Shown: positions 25,819 through 34,675, numbered from the stretch's first letter. The stretch: DNA of 64,000 nt from Vreelandella nigrificans (GCF_002374315.1 NZ_NWUX01000009.1:1-64000), one strand, 5' to 3'. Numbers and translations: made by a program. The notes: generated from the sequence alone by a model not told the origin.

Positions 25819-25830
25819 TGGTATAGACCA
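25819..25830 (-). promoter_or_regulatory. PhnR-type operator upstream of phnS
   Basis: TGGTATAGACCA on the minus strand lies 18 bp upstream of the phnS ATG and 18 bp downstream of a candidate PHO box (25849-25866). It is the same sequence as the phnW site at 21809-21820. TATAGA within it could serve as the -10 hexamer, in which case a bound regulator would block polymerase directly. Confidence 0.82.
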
Positions 25831-25848
25831 GAAGTTTGCCGCCATTAA

Positions 25849-25866
25849 GTGACAGTGCGATGACGC
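25849..25866 (-). promoter_or_regulatory. Candidate PHO box upstream of phnS
   Basis: On the minus strand the 18 bases read GCGTCAT-CGCA-CTGTCAC. Against the PhoB consensus of two CTGTCAT-like heptamers spaced by 4 bp, 12 of 14 fixed positions agree. It lies about 50 bp upstream of the phnS ATG. The HAD-phnR operon has a nearly identical copy, which strengthens both calls. Confidence 0.7.
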
Positions 25867-25931
25867 TTGTTTGAACGATTTTTTAAGTTGTGATGTACGC
25901 GCTTCAAAGCCCGCTTATCAAACTAACTCAG

Positions 25932-26642
25932 CTACTGCTGGCCAGAGAGCTCCACGCTAATACACAGCGCATCGTGTAACCAGTGCTCCTCATCAAACTC
26001 AATGGGGCGCTGCTGATCATCTAAAATAGCGCGGCAAATGTTTAGCCCTGCGGTGCCAGGTGCAACAAATAGCTCTTCAGCATCCACTGGTGCAAGCGCT
26101 TCAGACACCATGCGGATGGAGCGGTTGGCCAAGTGGTGGCCCCAGCGCCCACGCAACAGCCCCCATAGCGACTGGTCGGTATAGATGCCTAATAGCTCTG
26201 GGGCACGCTCCGGCACCACCCATAGCGACTCCACTAATACTGCTCGGTTATCCACGTAGCGGCGACGGCGGATATGGTGAAACGGTTGGTCATCCGACAG
26301 CCCCAGAGCACGCGCAGCGGGAAGGTGCGGACGTGTTTCCATGCCCAACACGACAGTATACGGTTGCCGGCCCTGAGCCCGTACATAGTCATTAAAACCT
26401 GCATCCCGAGTGGGGTCGTAAACCAAACGCGCAGGCGAAACAAACCAGCCGCGCCTGTTACTGCGGTGAATAAGGCCCTCCCCCTCCAGTTGTCCCAGCG
26501 CCTGTCTGAGGGTCACGCGGGTAGTAGCAAAACGTTCGGCCAGCGTTCGTTCAGCGGGTAACTTTCGTTCCCCCTGGGCGTTATTTTGATCGATCAGATA
26601 ACGCAGTTGTTCGGTTAACTGTAAGTAGTAGGCATCAGACAT
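25932..26642 (-). CDS. phnR: GntR/UTRA-family regulator of phosphonate genes
   Basis: A 236-residue HutC-subfamily transcription factor. An N-terminal GntR winged helix at about residues 5-70 has GERKLPAERTLAERFATTRVTLRQALGQLEGEGLIHR. A C-terminal UTRA effector domain from about residue 90 includes PFHHIRRRRYVDNRAVLVESLWV and RPIEFDEEHWLHDALCISV. It lies just upstream of the 2-AEP transport operon on the same strand and overlaps the HAD gene before it. Two identical TGGTATAGACCA palindromes, typical of this subfamily, flag its probable targets at phnS and phnW. The effector is presumably 2-AEP or an intermediate. The ATG at 26640-26642 is clear. Confidence 0.88.
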   Translation of the reverse strand: MSDAYYLQLTEQLRYLIDQNNAQGERKLPAERTLAERFATTRVTLRQALGQLEGEGLIHRSNRRGWFVSPARLVYDPTRDAGFNDYVRAQGRQPYTVVLGMETRPHLPAARALGLSDDQPFHHIRRRRYVDNRAVLVESLWVVPERAPELLGIYTDQSLWGLLRGRWGHHLANRSIRMVSEALAPVDAEELFVAPGTAGLNICRAILDDQQRPIEFDEEHWLHDALCISVELSGQQ

Positions 26643-27366
26643 GTACCGATTGTCCTGGCGAGGCGTTGGATGACGAAACGCCTGATGGCGCTGACGTTCG
26701 CCAGTCTAAGCGCCGCCATCCTTCAACGCTAGCTACCTCAGCTAATACCGGGTCTGGGTTTACCGCTACAGGGCAATCAACATATTGCAGTAACGGTAAA
26801 TCATTGCGGGAATCTGAGTAAAAAGTGGTGTGGCTGGGGATGATTTTCTGCTCAGCGAGCCACTGCTGAAGACGCAGCACCTTACCACCACGATAAGAGA
26901 AGATGCCTTCGCTTTGGCCGGTATAGCGTGCTTCTTCGTTAACGCCACGCTCTATACTGAGCTCTACCGCCAGCACGTGCTCTATCCCTAAGGTAGCCGC
27001 AATAGGCGCGACCAAGTGGCACGACGAAGCGGAAATCAACACCAGGGTATCGCCAGCCTGACGGTGTGCTTCTATGCATGCCCAGGCTTGCTCAAAAATA
27101 CGCGGCTGCAGATGCGTAGCAACAAAGCGCTCAACTTCTTTGTCCACATCCGACACCCGGCGACCACGCAGGGGGGCCAGGGTCATGGCAAGATACTCTT
27201 CCAATTTCAACTTGCCTGCATGATAAGCCTGTTGCATCTGCTCTGCGCGCTTCATAAACGTTCCAGCATCGCTAATCCAACCTTGCTCTATCATCCATAA
27301 ATTCCAGCGGTCGCTGCAGTCTCCATCCAGGAGGGTGTCATCAAGGTCAAACAGGGCCAGACGCAT
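26635..27366 (-). CDS. HAD-superfamily IB phosphatase, co-operonic with phnR
   Basis: A 243-residue SerB-like HAD hydrolase. The nucleophile motif is DLDDTLLDGDCSDRW near the N-terminus (DxDxT at residues 7-11), motif II is VLISASSCHLV, and the motif III/IV region is KVLRLQQWLAEQ with FYSDSRNDLPLLQYVDCPVAVNPD. The family includes phosphoserine phosphatase-like and CicA-like enzymes. The start is the ATG at 27364-27366, preceded by TAGGAG. A much longer frame upstream crosses the PHO box and is not coding. The stop overlaps phnR by 8 bases, so the two are co-transcribed. Its substrate is unknown. The position under a PHO box suggests phosphate release from a small phosphomonoester. Confidence 0.82.
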   Translation of the reverse strand: MRLALFDLDDTLLDGDCSDRWNLWMIEQGWISDAGTFMKRAEQMQQAYHAGKLKLEEYLAMTLAPLRGRRVSDVDKEVERFVATHLQPRIFEQAWACIEAHRQAGDTLVLISASSCHLVAPIAATLGIEHVLAVELSIERGVNEEARYTGQSEGIFSYRGGKVLRLQQWLAEQKIIPSHTTFYSDSRNDLPLLQYVDCPVAVNPDPVLAEVASVEGWRRLDWRTSAPSGVSSSNASPGQSVHV

Positions 27367-27418
27367 GGTAGCACTCCTATCTTCGCGGGTTGGCGGTGCG
27401 TAGGGTATGCTAAAGGTG

Positions 27419-27436
27419 ATGACAGAAAGATGACGC
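27419..27436 (-). promoter_or_regulatory. Candidate PHO box upstream of the HAD-phnR operon
   Basis: On the minus strand the bases read GCGTCAT-CTTT-CTGTCAT, agreeing with the PhoB consensus at 12 of 14 fixed positions. It starts 53 bp upstream of the HAD gene ATG. The rest of the 272-bp gap (27367-27638) holds the promoter of the divergent HDOD gene. Confidence 0.7.
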
Positions 27437-27638
27437 TGGCTATGAGGGTCAGGCGGCAGTTGGAGCGCCCGACACCAACTCAATAAAAGTCTATCAACTT
27501 ACAAAGCACAAACGACTATCTTCTCTCATTTACACTATCCGTCTATGGCAATGCCAACACTTTCTGGGTATATGGTAAAATCCATGAAATACATCATGAT
27601 GGCTGGTCACTACGCTTAAAAGTGCGCTAGGAGAGAAC

Positions 27639-28721
27639 GTGATTAAACTTTCGACTAAGGATGAAGTACTCTACGTAACACTTACTGAAGCACTTCCTAG
27701 TTTTCTGATCAGCGATTTTCTTAAGTGCCAGCGCTTGCCATCGCTTCCCTCAGTCGCATTGCGCATACTTGAATTAACGCAATCTTCAGATGCGACTATT
27801 AGCGATTGTGCCAATACAATTGAGCATGACCCAGCATTAACGACTCGGCTAATATCACTATCAAATAGCGTGCACCACACTCGTTCCGCCCATCAGGCAC
27901 AGACTTGCCTTGAGGCTATTCAGCGTTTGGGGCTTGATGCGACATTAACCGTTGTACTGAGCTTTAATCTTTTTAAGCACCCTAGTAAGGGGGCCAAGCA
28001 TACAAAAATTTGGCAGCGATCAATTATGTCTGCGCTTATAGCGCGCCAGTTGGCTGAACAAGCGTGTCCTAAACAGGCAGGTAATGCTTTTACAGCGGCT
28101 CTCCTGCAGGACATAGGGATATTGGCGTTAAGCGTGACATATCCTGAGCACGCCGATGAACTATATATTGATAGCCCAATACCGCATGCCCTCCTCATAG
28201 AAGAAGAGAAACGTTTTTTTGGTTGTGGCCACACCCTTATTGGAGCTTGGCTTGCCGCAAAATGGGGTATCCCAACGGCTATGGTTAACGCGATTCGCTT
28301 TAGCCATGACAGTTATACAACTGGGAGCCTTATGGAAATGTGTGTGCGCATCTCTGGGCCTATGGCGGATGCTTGTTTTTCAACTACTCCCGAAGAACAG
28401 CTTGCCGCGCTTATGCATGATTTAAACACCATGGTCGGTATTCCCTCCTTCTCACTTCAACGCGTGTTGCAAGAAGTTCAGCCTAAAATGGAACTCATCG
28501 CCAAAACACTGATGATGGACACCCCATTAACTATTGACCCACAAGAGCTGCTTGAAAGTGCGCAACAGCTCTTGCTAAACCATACACTCGTACTCAATAG
28601 TCGCAGAGAAACTCAGCACAAAGCATTAAATACACTACGCCAAAGGTATGGTGCTCAGGATAGGTTTAGTAAAGACACCGCGTTCAACAAGCTCCGTCTT
28701 CCCCCAAATACCAAATCTTAA
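27639..28721 (+). CDS. HDOD-domain signalling protein
   Basis: A 360-residue cytoplasmic protein with an HDOD domain at about residues 22-225. This is a metal-free relative of HD phosphohydrolases found in bacterial signalling proteins. Visible features are FLKCQRLPSLPSVALRILELTQ, TIEHDPALTTRLISLSNSV, AIQRLGLDATLTVVLSF, and AALLQDIGILALSVTYPEH with GAWLAAKWGIP. No output domain such as GGDEF or EAL is attached; the last 110 residues are helical and not recognisable. The start is a GTG preceded by AGGAG, since no ATG is available near the domain. The gene stands alone between oppositely oriented units. Its partner process cannot be inferred from the neighbourhood. Confidence 0.82.
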   Translation: MIKLSTKDEVLYVTLTEALPSFLISDFLKCQRLPSLPSVALRILELTQSSDATISDCANTIEHDPALTTRLISLSNSVHHTRSAHQAQTCLEAIQRLGLDATLTVVLSFNLFKHPSKGAKHTKIWQRSIMSALIARQLAEQACPKQAGNAFTAALLQDIGILALSVTYPEHADELYIDSPIPHALLIEEEKRFFGCGHTLIGAWLAAKWGIPTAMVNAIRFSHDSYTTGSLMEMCVRISGPMADACFSTTPEEQLAALMHDLNTMVGIPSFSLQRVLQEVQPKMELIAKTLMMDTPLTIDPQELLESAQQLLLNHTLVLNSRRETQHKALNTLRQRYGAQDRFSKDTAFNKLRLPPNTKS

Positions 28722-28728
28722 TCCGCCT

Positions 28729-28767
28729 CGACCAGAGCAGCATGCACTTTATCAAGCACTCTGGTCG
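28729..28767 (+). terminator. Inverted repeat after the HDOD gene
   Basis: CGACCAGAG (28729-28737) and CTCTGGTCG (28759-28767) form a perfect 9-bp stem with a 21-base loop, starting 8 bases after the HDOD stop and ending 18 bases before the convergent dctM stop. There is no clear U-run. It may act as a two-way terminator. Confidence 0.5.
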
Positions 28768-28784
28768 CGACGGCCATCATCAGG

Positions 28785-30089
28785 TTACCGGTTCATCGCC
28801 TGAGGTAGGTATAGGGCAATCTCGGGAAAGATATGCATAAGCGCAATAGCCAATGCCATTAGCAGAAAGAAAGGCAGCGTCGCCTTAGTGATAGTAAAAA
28901 TATCTTTACCCGTTAGCCCCTGAATAACAAACAGGTTAAAGCCTACCGGTGGGGTTATCTGCGACATTTCGACAACGATAACCAAGTAAATACCGAACCA
29001 AATCAGGTCGAATCCAGCGGCACTGACAACCGGCATAATAATAGCGGTAACCAGCAAAATCAGCGAAATACCGTCAAGAAAGCAGCCCATGATGAGCAAC
29101 AGTAACGTTAGCGCTATTAGCAGCATGGTCGGCGAAAGTCCCATTTCTCCAATGGAGCGCGCTAGCTGCATCGGCACTTGGGTAAAGCCCATGGCTGAGG
29201 TAAGAAACGAGGCACCAGCAATAATAAACGCAATCATGCATGCAGTACGCACAGCGGCAAACAGCGAGCTGGTAAATATCTCGCGGTTAAAGTGGCCATT
29301 GAAATATGCGATCACCATGGAGAGTACAACACCCACCGCAGCTGCTTCCGTGGGTGACGCAAGTCCACCATAAATTGTTACGATAATCCCGCCAATCAGC
29401 AACAAAATAGGTACTAGCGCCCAGGTGTTACGAAGTTTTTCAACAAAGCTCATGCTTGACTCATCAGCGCCGGTTAAACCTTCTCGATTACCTTTGACTA
29501 ATGCCCAAAGCACCAAGTAAGTCATAAACATCGCTAATATCATCAAGCCTGGCCCAATACCCGCCATAAACAAACGTGAAATTGACTGCTCGGTGACCAC
29601 GCCGTAAACAATCAGCACGATAGACGGGGGGATTAGCAACCCAAGCGTCGAGGCACTCGCCAAAGTGCCAATCGCCATATTGCTGTCATAACCTCTGCGC
29701 TCAAGCTCTGGCAGAGTCATTTTGCCGACGGTTGCGCAGGTTGCCGCAGAGGAGCCACACACGGCTGCAAACATACCGCTACCAATCACATTGGTATGTA
29801 GCAAACGCCCCGGCAGGCGGTTTAGCCAAGGTGACAGGCCACGAAACATATTGTCAGCAAGCCCTGAGCGAAACAGAATTTCTCCCATCCAGATAAACAT
29901 TGGCAGTGCTGTTAAGTCCCAGCCATAACTTGCGCCCCAAAAGTCGGAAGCTAAAATTGGTCCCGGCGAAAAGGGGCTAAAAAACTCTAGCGCAATCCAT
30001 GCAGTGCCGATTAATGCAAAGGCGATCCACACCCCGCTACCCAGTAACAATACCAGGGTAAAAACAGTAGCCAAACTTAGTAATAGCAC
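28785..30089 (-). CDS. dctM: TRAP transporter large permease subunit
   Basis: A 434-residue inner-membrane protein with about 12 hydrophobic segments. Features of the DctM/YiaN family are GWDLTALPMFIWMGEILFRSGLADNMF, CGSSAATCATVGKMTLPELERRGYD, LASASTLGLLIPPSIVLIVYG, GGLASPTEAAAVGV and the late VEMSQITPPVGFNLFVIQG. The start is a GTG at 30087-30089 with GGAG upstream. It is last in the LysR-dctP-dctQ-dctM unit and separated from dctQ by 30 bp. It would form the ion-coupled transport channel with DctQ. The substrate is inferred to be 5-oxoproline, from the adjacent pxpABC genes. Confidence 0.93.
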   Translation of the reverse strand: MLLLSLATVFTLVLLLGSGVWIAFALIGTAWIALEFFSPFSPGPILASDFWGASYGWDLTALPMFIWMGEILFRSGLADNMFRGLSPWLNRLPGRLLHTNVIGSGMFAAVCGSSAATCATVGKMTLPELERRGYDSNMAIGTLASASTLGLLIPPSIVLIVYGVVTEQSISRLFMAGIGPGLMILAMFMTYLVLWALVKGNREGLTGADESSMSFVEKLRNTWALVPILLLIGGIIVTIYGGLASPTEAAAVGVVLSMVIAYFNGHFNREIFTSSLFAAVRTACMIAFIIAGASFLTSAMGFTQVPMQLARSIGEMGLSPTMLLIALTLLLLIMGCFLDGISLILLVTAIIMPVVSAAGFDLIWFGIYLVIVVEMSQITPPVGFNLFVIQGLTGKDIFTITKATLPFFLLMALAIALMHIFPEIALYLPQAMNR

Positions 30090-30119
30090 AGGTAATTCTC
30101 CAGGGTAGAAAGCTCAGAC

Positions 30120-30683
30120 TTAGTGCATTTCACTGTCGTCAGTCGCTGTGGCCTCACGAAAACTGGAGGGGTCACGAGCGGCAATACGCAGCGCCATGAA
30201 CAGGGCTTCAGCAAGCGCCAAGCACAGCAGTCCTACGCTGGTAGCGAGAACGGTTTGGGGGATCCAGAGGGGAATCGCTAAAAAACCTGATGAAACATCG
30301 TTGTACTGCAGGCTCTCTCTCGCCAACTCAATCAGGCCATACCCTAGTAACAGGCTGATCGCCAACGCGACAAGCAAGCCAAACACTTCAAACCAAACAC
30401 GGATTGCCGACGGCAACCGCGAAATTAGCAACGTCACACGAATATGTGCGTGATGCACAAAGGTATAAGCAAGCCCTAGAAACGTGGCACCAACTAATAG
30501 ATAAGCCGCCATCTCAGAGACACCGGTGATGCTAATACCTAAGCGGCCTTGACCCACTAATATTAGCAGCGCATCGAGGAGACGAAATGTGACTTGCAGT
30601 GCAATCAGCGCGCAAATAGCGACCATGCACGCTGCAGCACCCCACGCTCCAAGGCGGTAGAGTTTATCGAATTTAAACGTCAT
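30120..30683 (-). CDS. dctQ: TRAP transporter small permease subunit
   Basis: A 187-residue protein with four predicted transmembrane helices, typical of DctQ: MVAICALIALQVTFRLLDALLI, ISITGVSEMAAYLLVGATFLGLAYTFVHHAHIRVTLL, VWFEVFGLLVALAISLLLGYGLIEL and VLATSVGLLCLALAEALFMALRI. The HHAHIRV block after the second helix is a family marker. I chose the ATG at 30681-30683, where the hydrophilic lead into the first helix begins. A longer frame adds 14 residues unlike the family, and the upstream ribosome-binding site is weak. It sits between dctP and dctM. Confidence 0.88.
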   Translation of the reverse strand: MTFKFDKLYRLGAWGAAACMVAICALIALQVTFRLLDALLILVGQGRLGISITGVSEMAAYLLVGATFLGLAYTFVHHAHIRVTLLISRLPSAIRVWFEVFGLLVALAISLLLGYGLIELARESLQYNDVSSGFLAIPLWIPQTVLATSVGLLCLALAEALFMALRIAARDPSSFREATATDDSEMH

Positions 30684-30757
30684 GTTCGCAGTCCCATAAA
30701 GCACGTGGACGGAAGAGGCAGCCAACCCGCTGCCCCTTGAGCACTACTCAACAGCAT

Positions 30758-31741
30758 TTAGTCAGCACGCTGTTCGCGGTAAGCTTCTAATGCTTGCTTG
30801 GCGTCATCATCAGCACGAGCTTCCCAGTCGGCAAATAATTTTCCGCCAGCGGCTTGCAATGCGTCCGCCACTGCCTCGTTCGGCTCAGAAACCGCTATGC
30901 CGTTTTCAATGAGCGCTGCGGTGCTTGTATCGTTGTTATCACGGCTCATCTGCCAGCCACGCTCTTCAGCTCGTGCGGCTGCTTCTAGTAAGGCTTCTTG
31001 AGTGGCCTCATCTAAACGGTCGAAGCTACGCTGGCTCATGAAGACAATGTTTTTAGGCAGCCACAGATTGGCATCGGTGTAGTCGGTTACATAATCCCAG
31101 GCAGCCATAGCATTGCCGGTTGCGCTTGAGGTAATCATCGCGTCTACCCGTCCCGTACTAAATGCCGTAGGAATATCAGACTCTTCTGTTTCTGTTGGAC
31201 TGCCGCCTAAGTTATTCACAAAGCGTTGGGTATTAATGTTCGGCGCTCGAACACGCAAGCCTTCAAACTGTGCGGGATCTGTTAGCGGCTTAGCGGTATA
31301 AATTCCCTGGGCAGGCCAAGCAACCGCATACAGAGGGATCAGCCCTTCATAAGCGAAAAGCTCGGTAATCATAGGTTTGGTGGCTTCCCATAATGCGTAG
31401 GCATCATCGTAACTACCCGCTAAGCCTGGAAGAGTATCAACTTCAAAAATCGGGTCATCGTTGGACAGCACCGAGAGGAACACCTCACCTGCGTCAATCG
31501 TACCGCGGCGTACCGATGGCTTAATTTCGCCATGGGATACCAACGAGCCACCACTGTGTACGGTAATTGTTAGCTCGCCATTCGTCGCTTCGGCTACATC
31601 CTCTGCAAACTGCTTTGTATTTTGAGTATGAAAACTTGCATCGCCATAGGGCGTTGCCATAGTCCATTGGGCAGCATGTGCAGTGGCAGCCAAGCCACAG
31701 GCAGTGGCAAGAAGCAGTGGAGTGATAATGCGTGTACGCAT
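30758..31741 (-). CDS. dctP: TRAP transporter periplasmic binding protein (candidate pyroglutamate binder)
   Basis: A protein of about 327 residues with a signal peptide (MRTRIITPLLLATACGLAA, cleavage after AHA) and a DctP fold: WTMATPYGDASFHTQNTKQFAEDV, then GEIKPSVRRGTIDAGEV, GIYTAKPLTDPAQFEGLRVRAPN (the substrate-anchoring Arg region), PTAFSTGRVDAMITS and MSQRSFDRL. Two start codons are possible; the ATG at 31739-31741 begins exactly at the signal peptide and has AGAGGGC upstream, whereas that at 31762 has none. The gene follows a LysR gene by 34 bp and is divergent from pxpABC. Characterised DctP proteins in Bordetella bind pyroglutamate, so the assignment by context is reasonable but unproved. 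Confidence 0.88.
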   Translation of the reverse strand: MRTRIITPLLLATACGLAATAHAAQWTMATPYGDASFHTQNTKQFAEDVAEATNGELTITVHSGGSLVSHGEIKPSVRRGTIDAGEVFLSVLSNDDPIFEVDTLPGLAGSYDDAYALWEATKPMITELFAYEGLIPLYAVAWPAQGIYTAKPLTDPAQFEGLRVRAPNINTQRFVNNLGGSPTETEESDIPTAFSTGRVDAMITSSATGNAMAAWDYVTDYTDANLWLPKNIVFMSQRSFDRLDEATQEALLEAAARAEERGWQMSRDNNDTSTAALIENGIAVSEPNEAVADALQAAGGKLFADWEARADDDAKQALEAYREQRAD

Positions 31742-31775
31742 AGGAAAAGCCCTCTTATTCATATTAGTGGAGGTG

Positions 31776-32747
31776 TTACTTCGGGGGTGAGAACGGAACT
31801 GTGGGGGGCACCCAATGGCCGACCAAGTGGGCCGTCGTCATTTCGGCTTGACTGGCATAGGCGTATTGGGAGGCACACTCCTGAGCAAGTCGAGCAACGC
31901 TGCGGCAAAAGCGCGAATGGCTGGCGCTACGCCATATCACATCATAGTTCATCGGCGATAAAGGTCTGGGTAGCGCCAGTCGACACAGTTCGCCACGACG
32001 CCACTCATCTAGCACGGTGGCTACCGGAAGTGCGCCTATACCTAATCCCTCGGTAGTCAATCGTACGATCGTCATTAGCGTGCTAACGCTATGGATACGA
32101 GGTTGCTTCAAACCCTGGTCGGCTAAGTAACGCACTAGCTCTTCATAAGGACGAGCTTGTTTGCCAAAGGAGATAAAGGGTAGCGTGCGACACCATGCAT
32201 CGGCACTTTCGCTGAGCATATCAACGTGTCGAGGTGCCACGAACATCCCCATTTCGTAGGGGCTGAGGGTGTCGTACTCAATGTGTTCTGGAGATAAATA
32301 ACCATTCATCGCCAGTAAAATATCTAACTCGTTGCTTATCAACCGCTCATTCAGTACGGGGGAGTAGTCAACGGTCAGCTCAATCATTAATTTTGGGTAG
32401 CGCTCGGTAAGCCGCTGCATAAACGCAGGGAACCAACTGTGGGCAATGGTCTCAATAGTGCCGAGCCTTAGCGGTGCCGAAAACGTTTCTTCACTATCAA
32501 ATATTTTTAGCGCTTCATCACGTTGGTGCAACATACGCTCAGCATGCAGAAAAAACTCTCGGCCGCGCATTGTGGGCTGAATAGGACGAGCCGAACGCTC
32601 AAGCAGCAGCTCTCCCACTGTCGTTTCCAGGCGCGATATGCGCTCAGACACTGACGGCTGGGTGATATGTAAGCGCACAGCCGCCTTACGAAAGGAGCCA
32701 AATCGCACTGCCCACACAAAAGCTTCGAGTTCCTTAAAATCGAGCAT
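31776..32747 (-). CDS. LysR-family regulator of TRAP/pxp genes
   Basis: A 323-residue LysR-type regulator. The helix-turn-helix at residues 4-62 reads KELEAFVWAVRFGSFRKAAVRLHITQPSVSERISRLE. The effector domain from about residue 90 begins PLRLGTIETIAHSWFPAFMQRLTERYP and contains TEGLGIGALPV. The last 30 residues are unusual for the family in being His/Pro-rich. It is divergent from pxpA over a 450-bp gap and is first in the unit that continues into the TRAP genes. It therefore probably controls both, with 5-oxoproline the natural inducer candidate. The ATG at 32745-32747 is clear. Confidence 0.85.
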   Translation of the reverse strand: MLDFKELEAFVWAVRFGSFRKAAVRLHITQPSVSERISRLETTVGELLLERSARPIQPTMRGREFFLHAERMLHQRDEALKIFDSEETFSAPLRLGTIETIAHSWFPAFMQRLTERYPKLMIELTVDYSPVLNERLISNELDILLAMNGYLSPEHIEYDTLSPYEMGMFVAPRHVDMLSESADAWCRTLPFISFGKQARPYEELVRYLADQGLKQPRIHSVSTLMTIVRLTTEGLGIGALPVATVLDEWRRGELCRLALPRPLSPMNYDVIWRSASHSRFCRSVARLAQECASQYAYASQAEMTTAHLVGHWVPPTVPFSPPK

Positions 32748-33197
32748 AATATTGCCTAACCAGCATTTTTAGATACATTTACCAGGATCCTGCACAGGCG
32801 CCGATGAACTGGCTTGCCTTACCGTTCCATGATGCAGTGCGTCATCGATTGATTATCGGCATTGGCACTGCCGCGTCTGGCTGGCGTATACGTCTCTTTT
32901 TTTATCTTCTTATTGAAGCGCTTTATTTAGTTGATAATCGCATAGAGCCTTAGCGTCAACTATTTTTCCACTAAATAACAGCACGATAGGAAACACCGAT
33001 ACAAAACATCGTCAAAAACGATTGGCACTTAGCAGGCTGGCTCAATATATTGGCTTTACGTTGTTAACTAACTAACCGTTGCTTACTAATTTAATTTTAT
33101 ACCTAACAATTAATAGCCATGTTTATTTACACTGTTCTTTAACTGTTTTCATTAATAAAAAATCATCCCTAATAAAACCCAACACCCAGGAGACGTT
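32748..33197. promoter_or_regulatory. LysR-pxpA divergent intergenic region (450 bp)
   Basis: No gene was found in this AT-rich stretch; the short frames in it are not supported. It must hold the promoters of the LysR/TRAP unit and of pxpABC. An 8-bp palindrome CGTATACG lies at 32885-32892. The pxpA start has a good CAGGAG element. I see no clear LysR box or sigma-54 promoter and cannot place the -10/-35 elements with confidence. Confidence 0.5.
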
Positions 33198-33950
33198 ATG
33201 GCCATCCCCTTGCTTAACTGTGATATGGGCGAAAGCTTCGGCAATTGGTCAATTGGCTTGGATGCCGAGGTCATGCCCTACGTCGATTGTGCCAATATAG
33301 CCTGCGGTTATCACGCTTCCGACCCTCACGTAATGCGCCGTACCGTTGCCCTTGCCGCTCAGCATAACGTGCGCATTGGTGCCCACCCGGGCTACCCTGA
33401 TTTAATGGGTTTTGGTCGCCGCTCAATGGCCTGCTCGCCGGAGGAAGCAGAAGATATCGTTCTCTACCAAGTTGGCGCGCTTGCCGGTATTTGCCAGGCG
33501 GAAGGCGCTCAGCTCAGCTATATCAAACCTCACGGTGCGCTTTATAACGATATGGCCGCTAACCCGGCGCTACTTGAAGGGGTGATGCGAGCGGTACGTG
33601 CTTATGACCCCAGACTACCGTTAATGATGATGTCGACTGCCAACCCCGAGCCACACCGTGAGCTAGCTGCCAAGATGGGTATAACCCTGTGGTTCGAGAC
33701 ATTTGCTGATCGCGCTTACGATGCTAACGGCCACTTGGCCTCAAGGCGGCTACCTAACGCCGTGCATCACGACCAGAACACCATCGTCAACCAGGCCGTT
33801 ATGCTGGCCAAGGGAGAGCCGCTCACCGCACTTGACGGCACACCACTGCTGTTAGCCTGCGATACGCTCTGCGTTCACGGCGACAACCCTGAGTCAGTGG
33901 CCGCGGTGCGTGCCATTCGCGAGGCCTTTCAGACGCTGGAGCGGGCGTGA
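33198..33950 (+). CDS. pxpA: 5-Oxoprolinase (ATP-hydrolysing) subunit A, LamB/YcsF family
   Basis: A 250-residue LamB/YcsF protein, one of three subunits of the prokaryotic 5-oxoprolinase that opens 5-oxo-L-proline to L-glutamate with ATP. The family signature opens the protein: [13 protein letters not shown], then [71 protein letters not shown] and [10 protein letters not shown]. The Asp and His residues in these blocks form the metal/active site by homology. The ATG follows CAGGAG. The stop overlaps the GTG start of pxpB (GTGA), so translation is coupled. Confidence 0.95.
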   Translation: MAIPLLNCDMGESFGNWSIGLDAEVMPYVDCANIACGYHASDPHVMRRTVALAAQHNVRIGAHPGYPDLMGFGRRSMACSPEEAEDIVLYQVGALAGICQAEGAQLSYIKPHGALYNDMAANPALLEGVMRAVRAYDPRLPLMMMSTANPEPHRELAAKMGITLWFETFADRAYDANGHLASRRLPNAVHHDQNTIVNQAVMLAKGEPLTALDGTPLLLACDTLCVHGDNPESVAAVRAIREAFQTLERA

Positions 33951-34675
33951 AACCCACTAACGAAAGGCGTATTGAAACGCGTATTGAAACCACCTCCATG
34001 GACGCCCTGATGGTGCGCCTGTTCGACACCATTGAAGAATCCAATATGGCGTGGGTAATCGCCGCTGACCAAGCGCTACGTCATACCTTTGGGCCAGTGT
34101 TAATTGACCTGGTGCCCTCTTACACCACGCTATTAGTGCATTACGACTGCCAGCAGGTGAACCACACAGAGGCCCTTCAACTTATTAACAAGGCACTTTC
34201 AGGCCTCACCCCTGTGGATACTCAAGCCGGTGAGCTGCACGATATTCCTGTGTGGTACGACGAAAGCGTCGGCCCTGAGTTGCCCCTGGTCGCCGAGCGT
34301 GCTGGCATAAGCGTGGACGAGCTAATTAAGCAGCACTGTAACCACGACTACTGCGTTTTCGCCCTGGGCTTTGCCCCTGGCTATGGGTTTATGGGCTTGG
34401 TGGATGAGGCGCTAGCGACTCCACGCCTAAAGACACCGCGCCGCAACGTTGCGGCGGGTAGCGTAGGCATTGCCGATCGCCAAACGGCGATTTATCCGCT
34501 GCCATCCCCAGGCGGATGGAATATCCTTGGACGCACCAACGTGCCGCTGTTTGAGCATGCAAAGCGCGGCCAACCGCTGTTTCGTCCTGGTGATAAGGTG
34601 CGCTTTAGAGCGATCTCCCGGGCAGAGTTTGAAGCAGGCGGTGGCGATACCACCCCCATGGAGGAGCGTCCATGA
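33947..34675 (+). CDS. pxpB: 5-Oxoprolinase subunit B
   Basis: A 242-residue protein of the KipI/allophanate-hydrolase subunit 1 family. It has an N-terminal extension of about 20 polar residues. The body has [42 protein letters not shown], the signature [52 protein letters not shown] and [14 protein letters not shown]. It joins PxpC to make the cyclophilin-like half of 5-oxoprolinase. The start is GTG at 33947, overlapping the pxpA stop; the TGA at 34673-34675 overlaps the pxpC ATG. In other species the same family has been called a kinase inhibitor, but the pxpABC set fits the oxoprolinase role. Confidence 0.93.
   Translation: MKPTNERRIETRIETTSMDALMVRLFDTIEESNMAWVIAADQALRHTFGPVLIDLVPSYTTLLVHYDCQQVNHTEALQLINKALSGLTPVDTQAGELHDIPVWYDESVGPELPLVAERAGISVDELIKQHCNHDYCVFALGFAPGYGFMGLVDEALATPRLKTPRRNVAAGSVGIADRQTAIYPLPSPGGWNILGRTNVPLFEHAKRGQPLFRPGDKVRFRAISRAEFEAGGGDTTPMEERP

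Noticed and set aside
33020-33050. TGGCAC near 33024 as a sigma-54 promoter for pxpA
   Set aside because: The matching TTGC element at the right spacing is absent.
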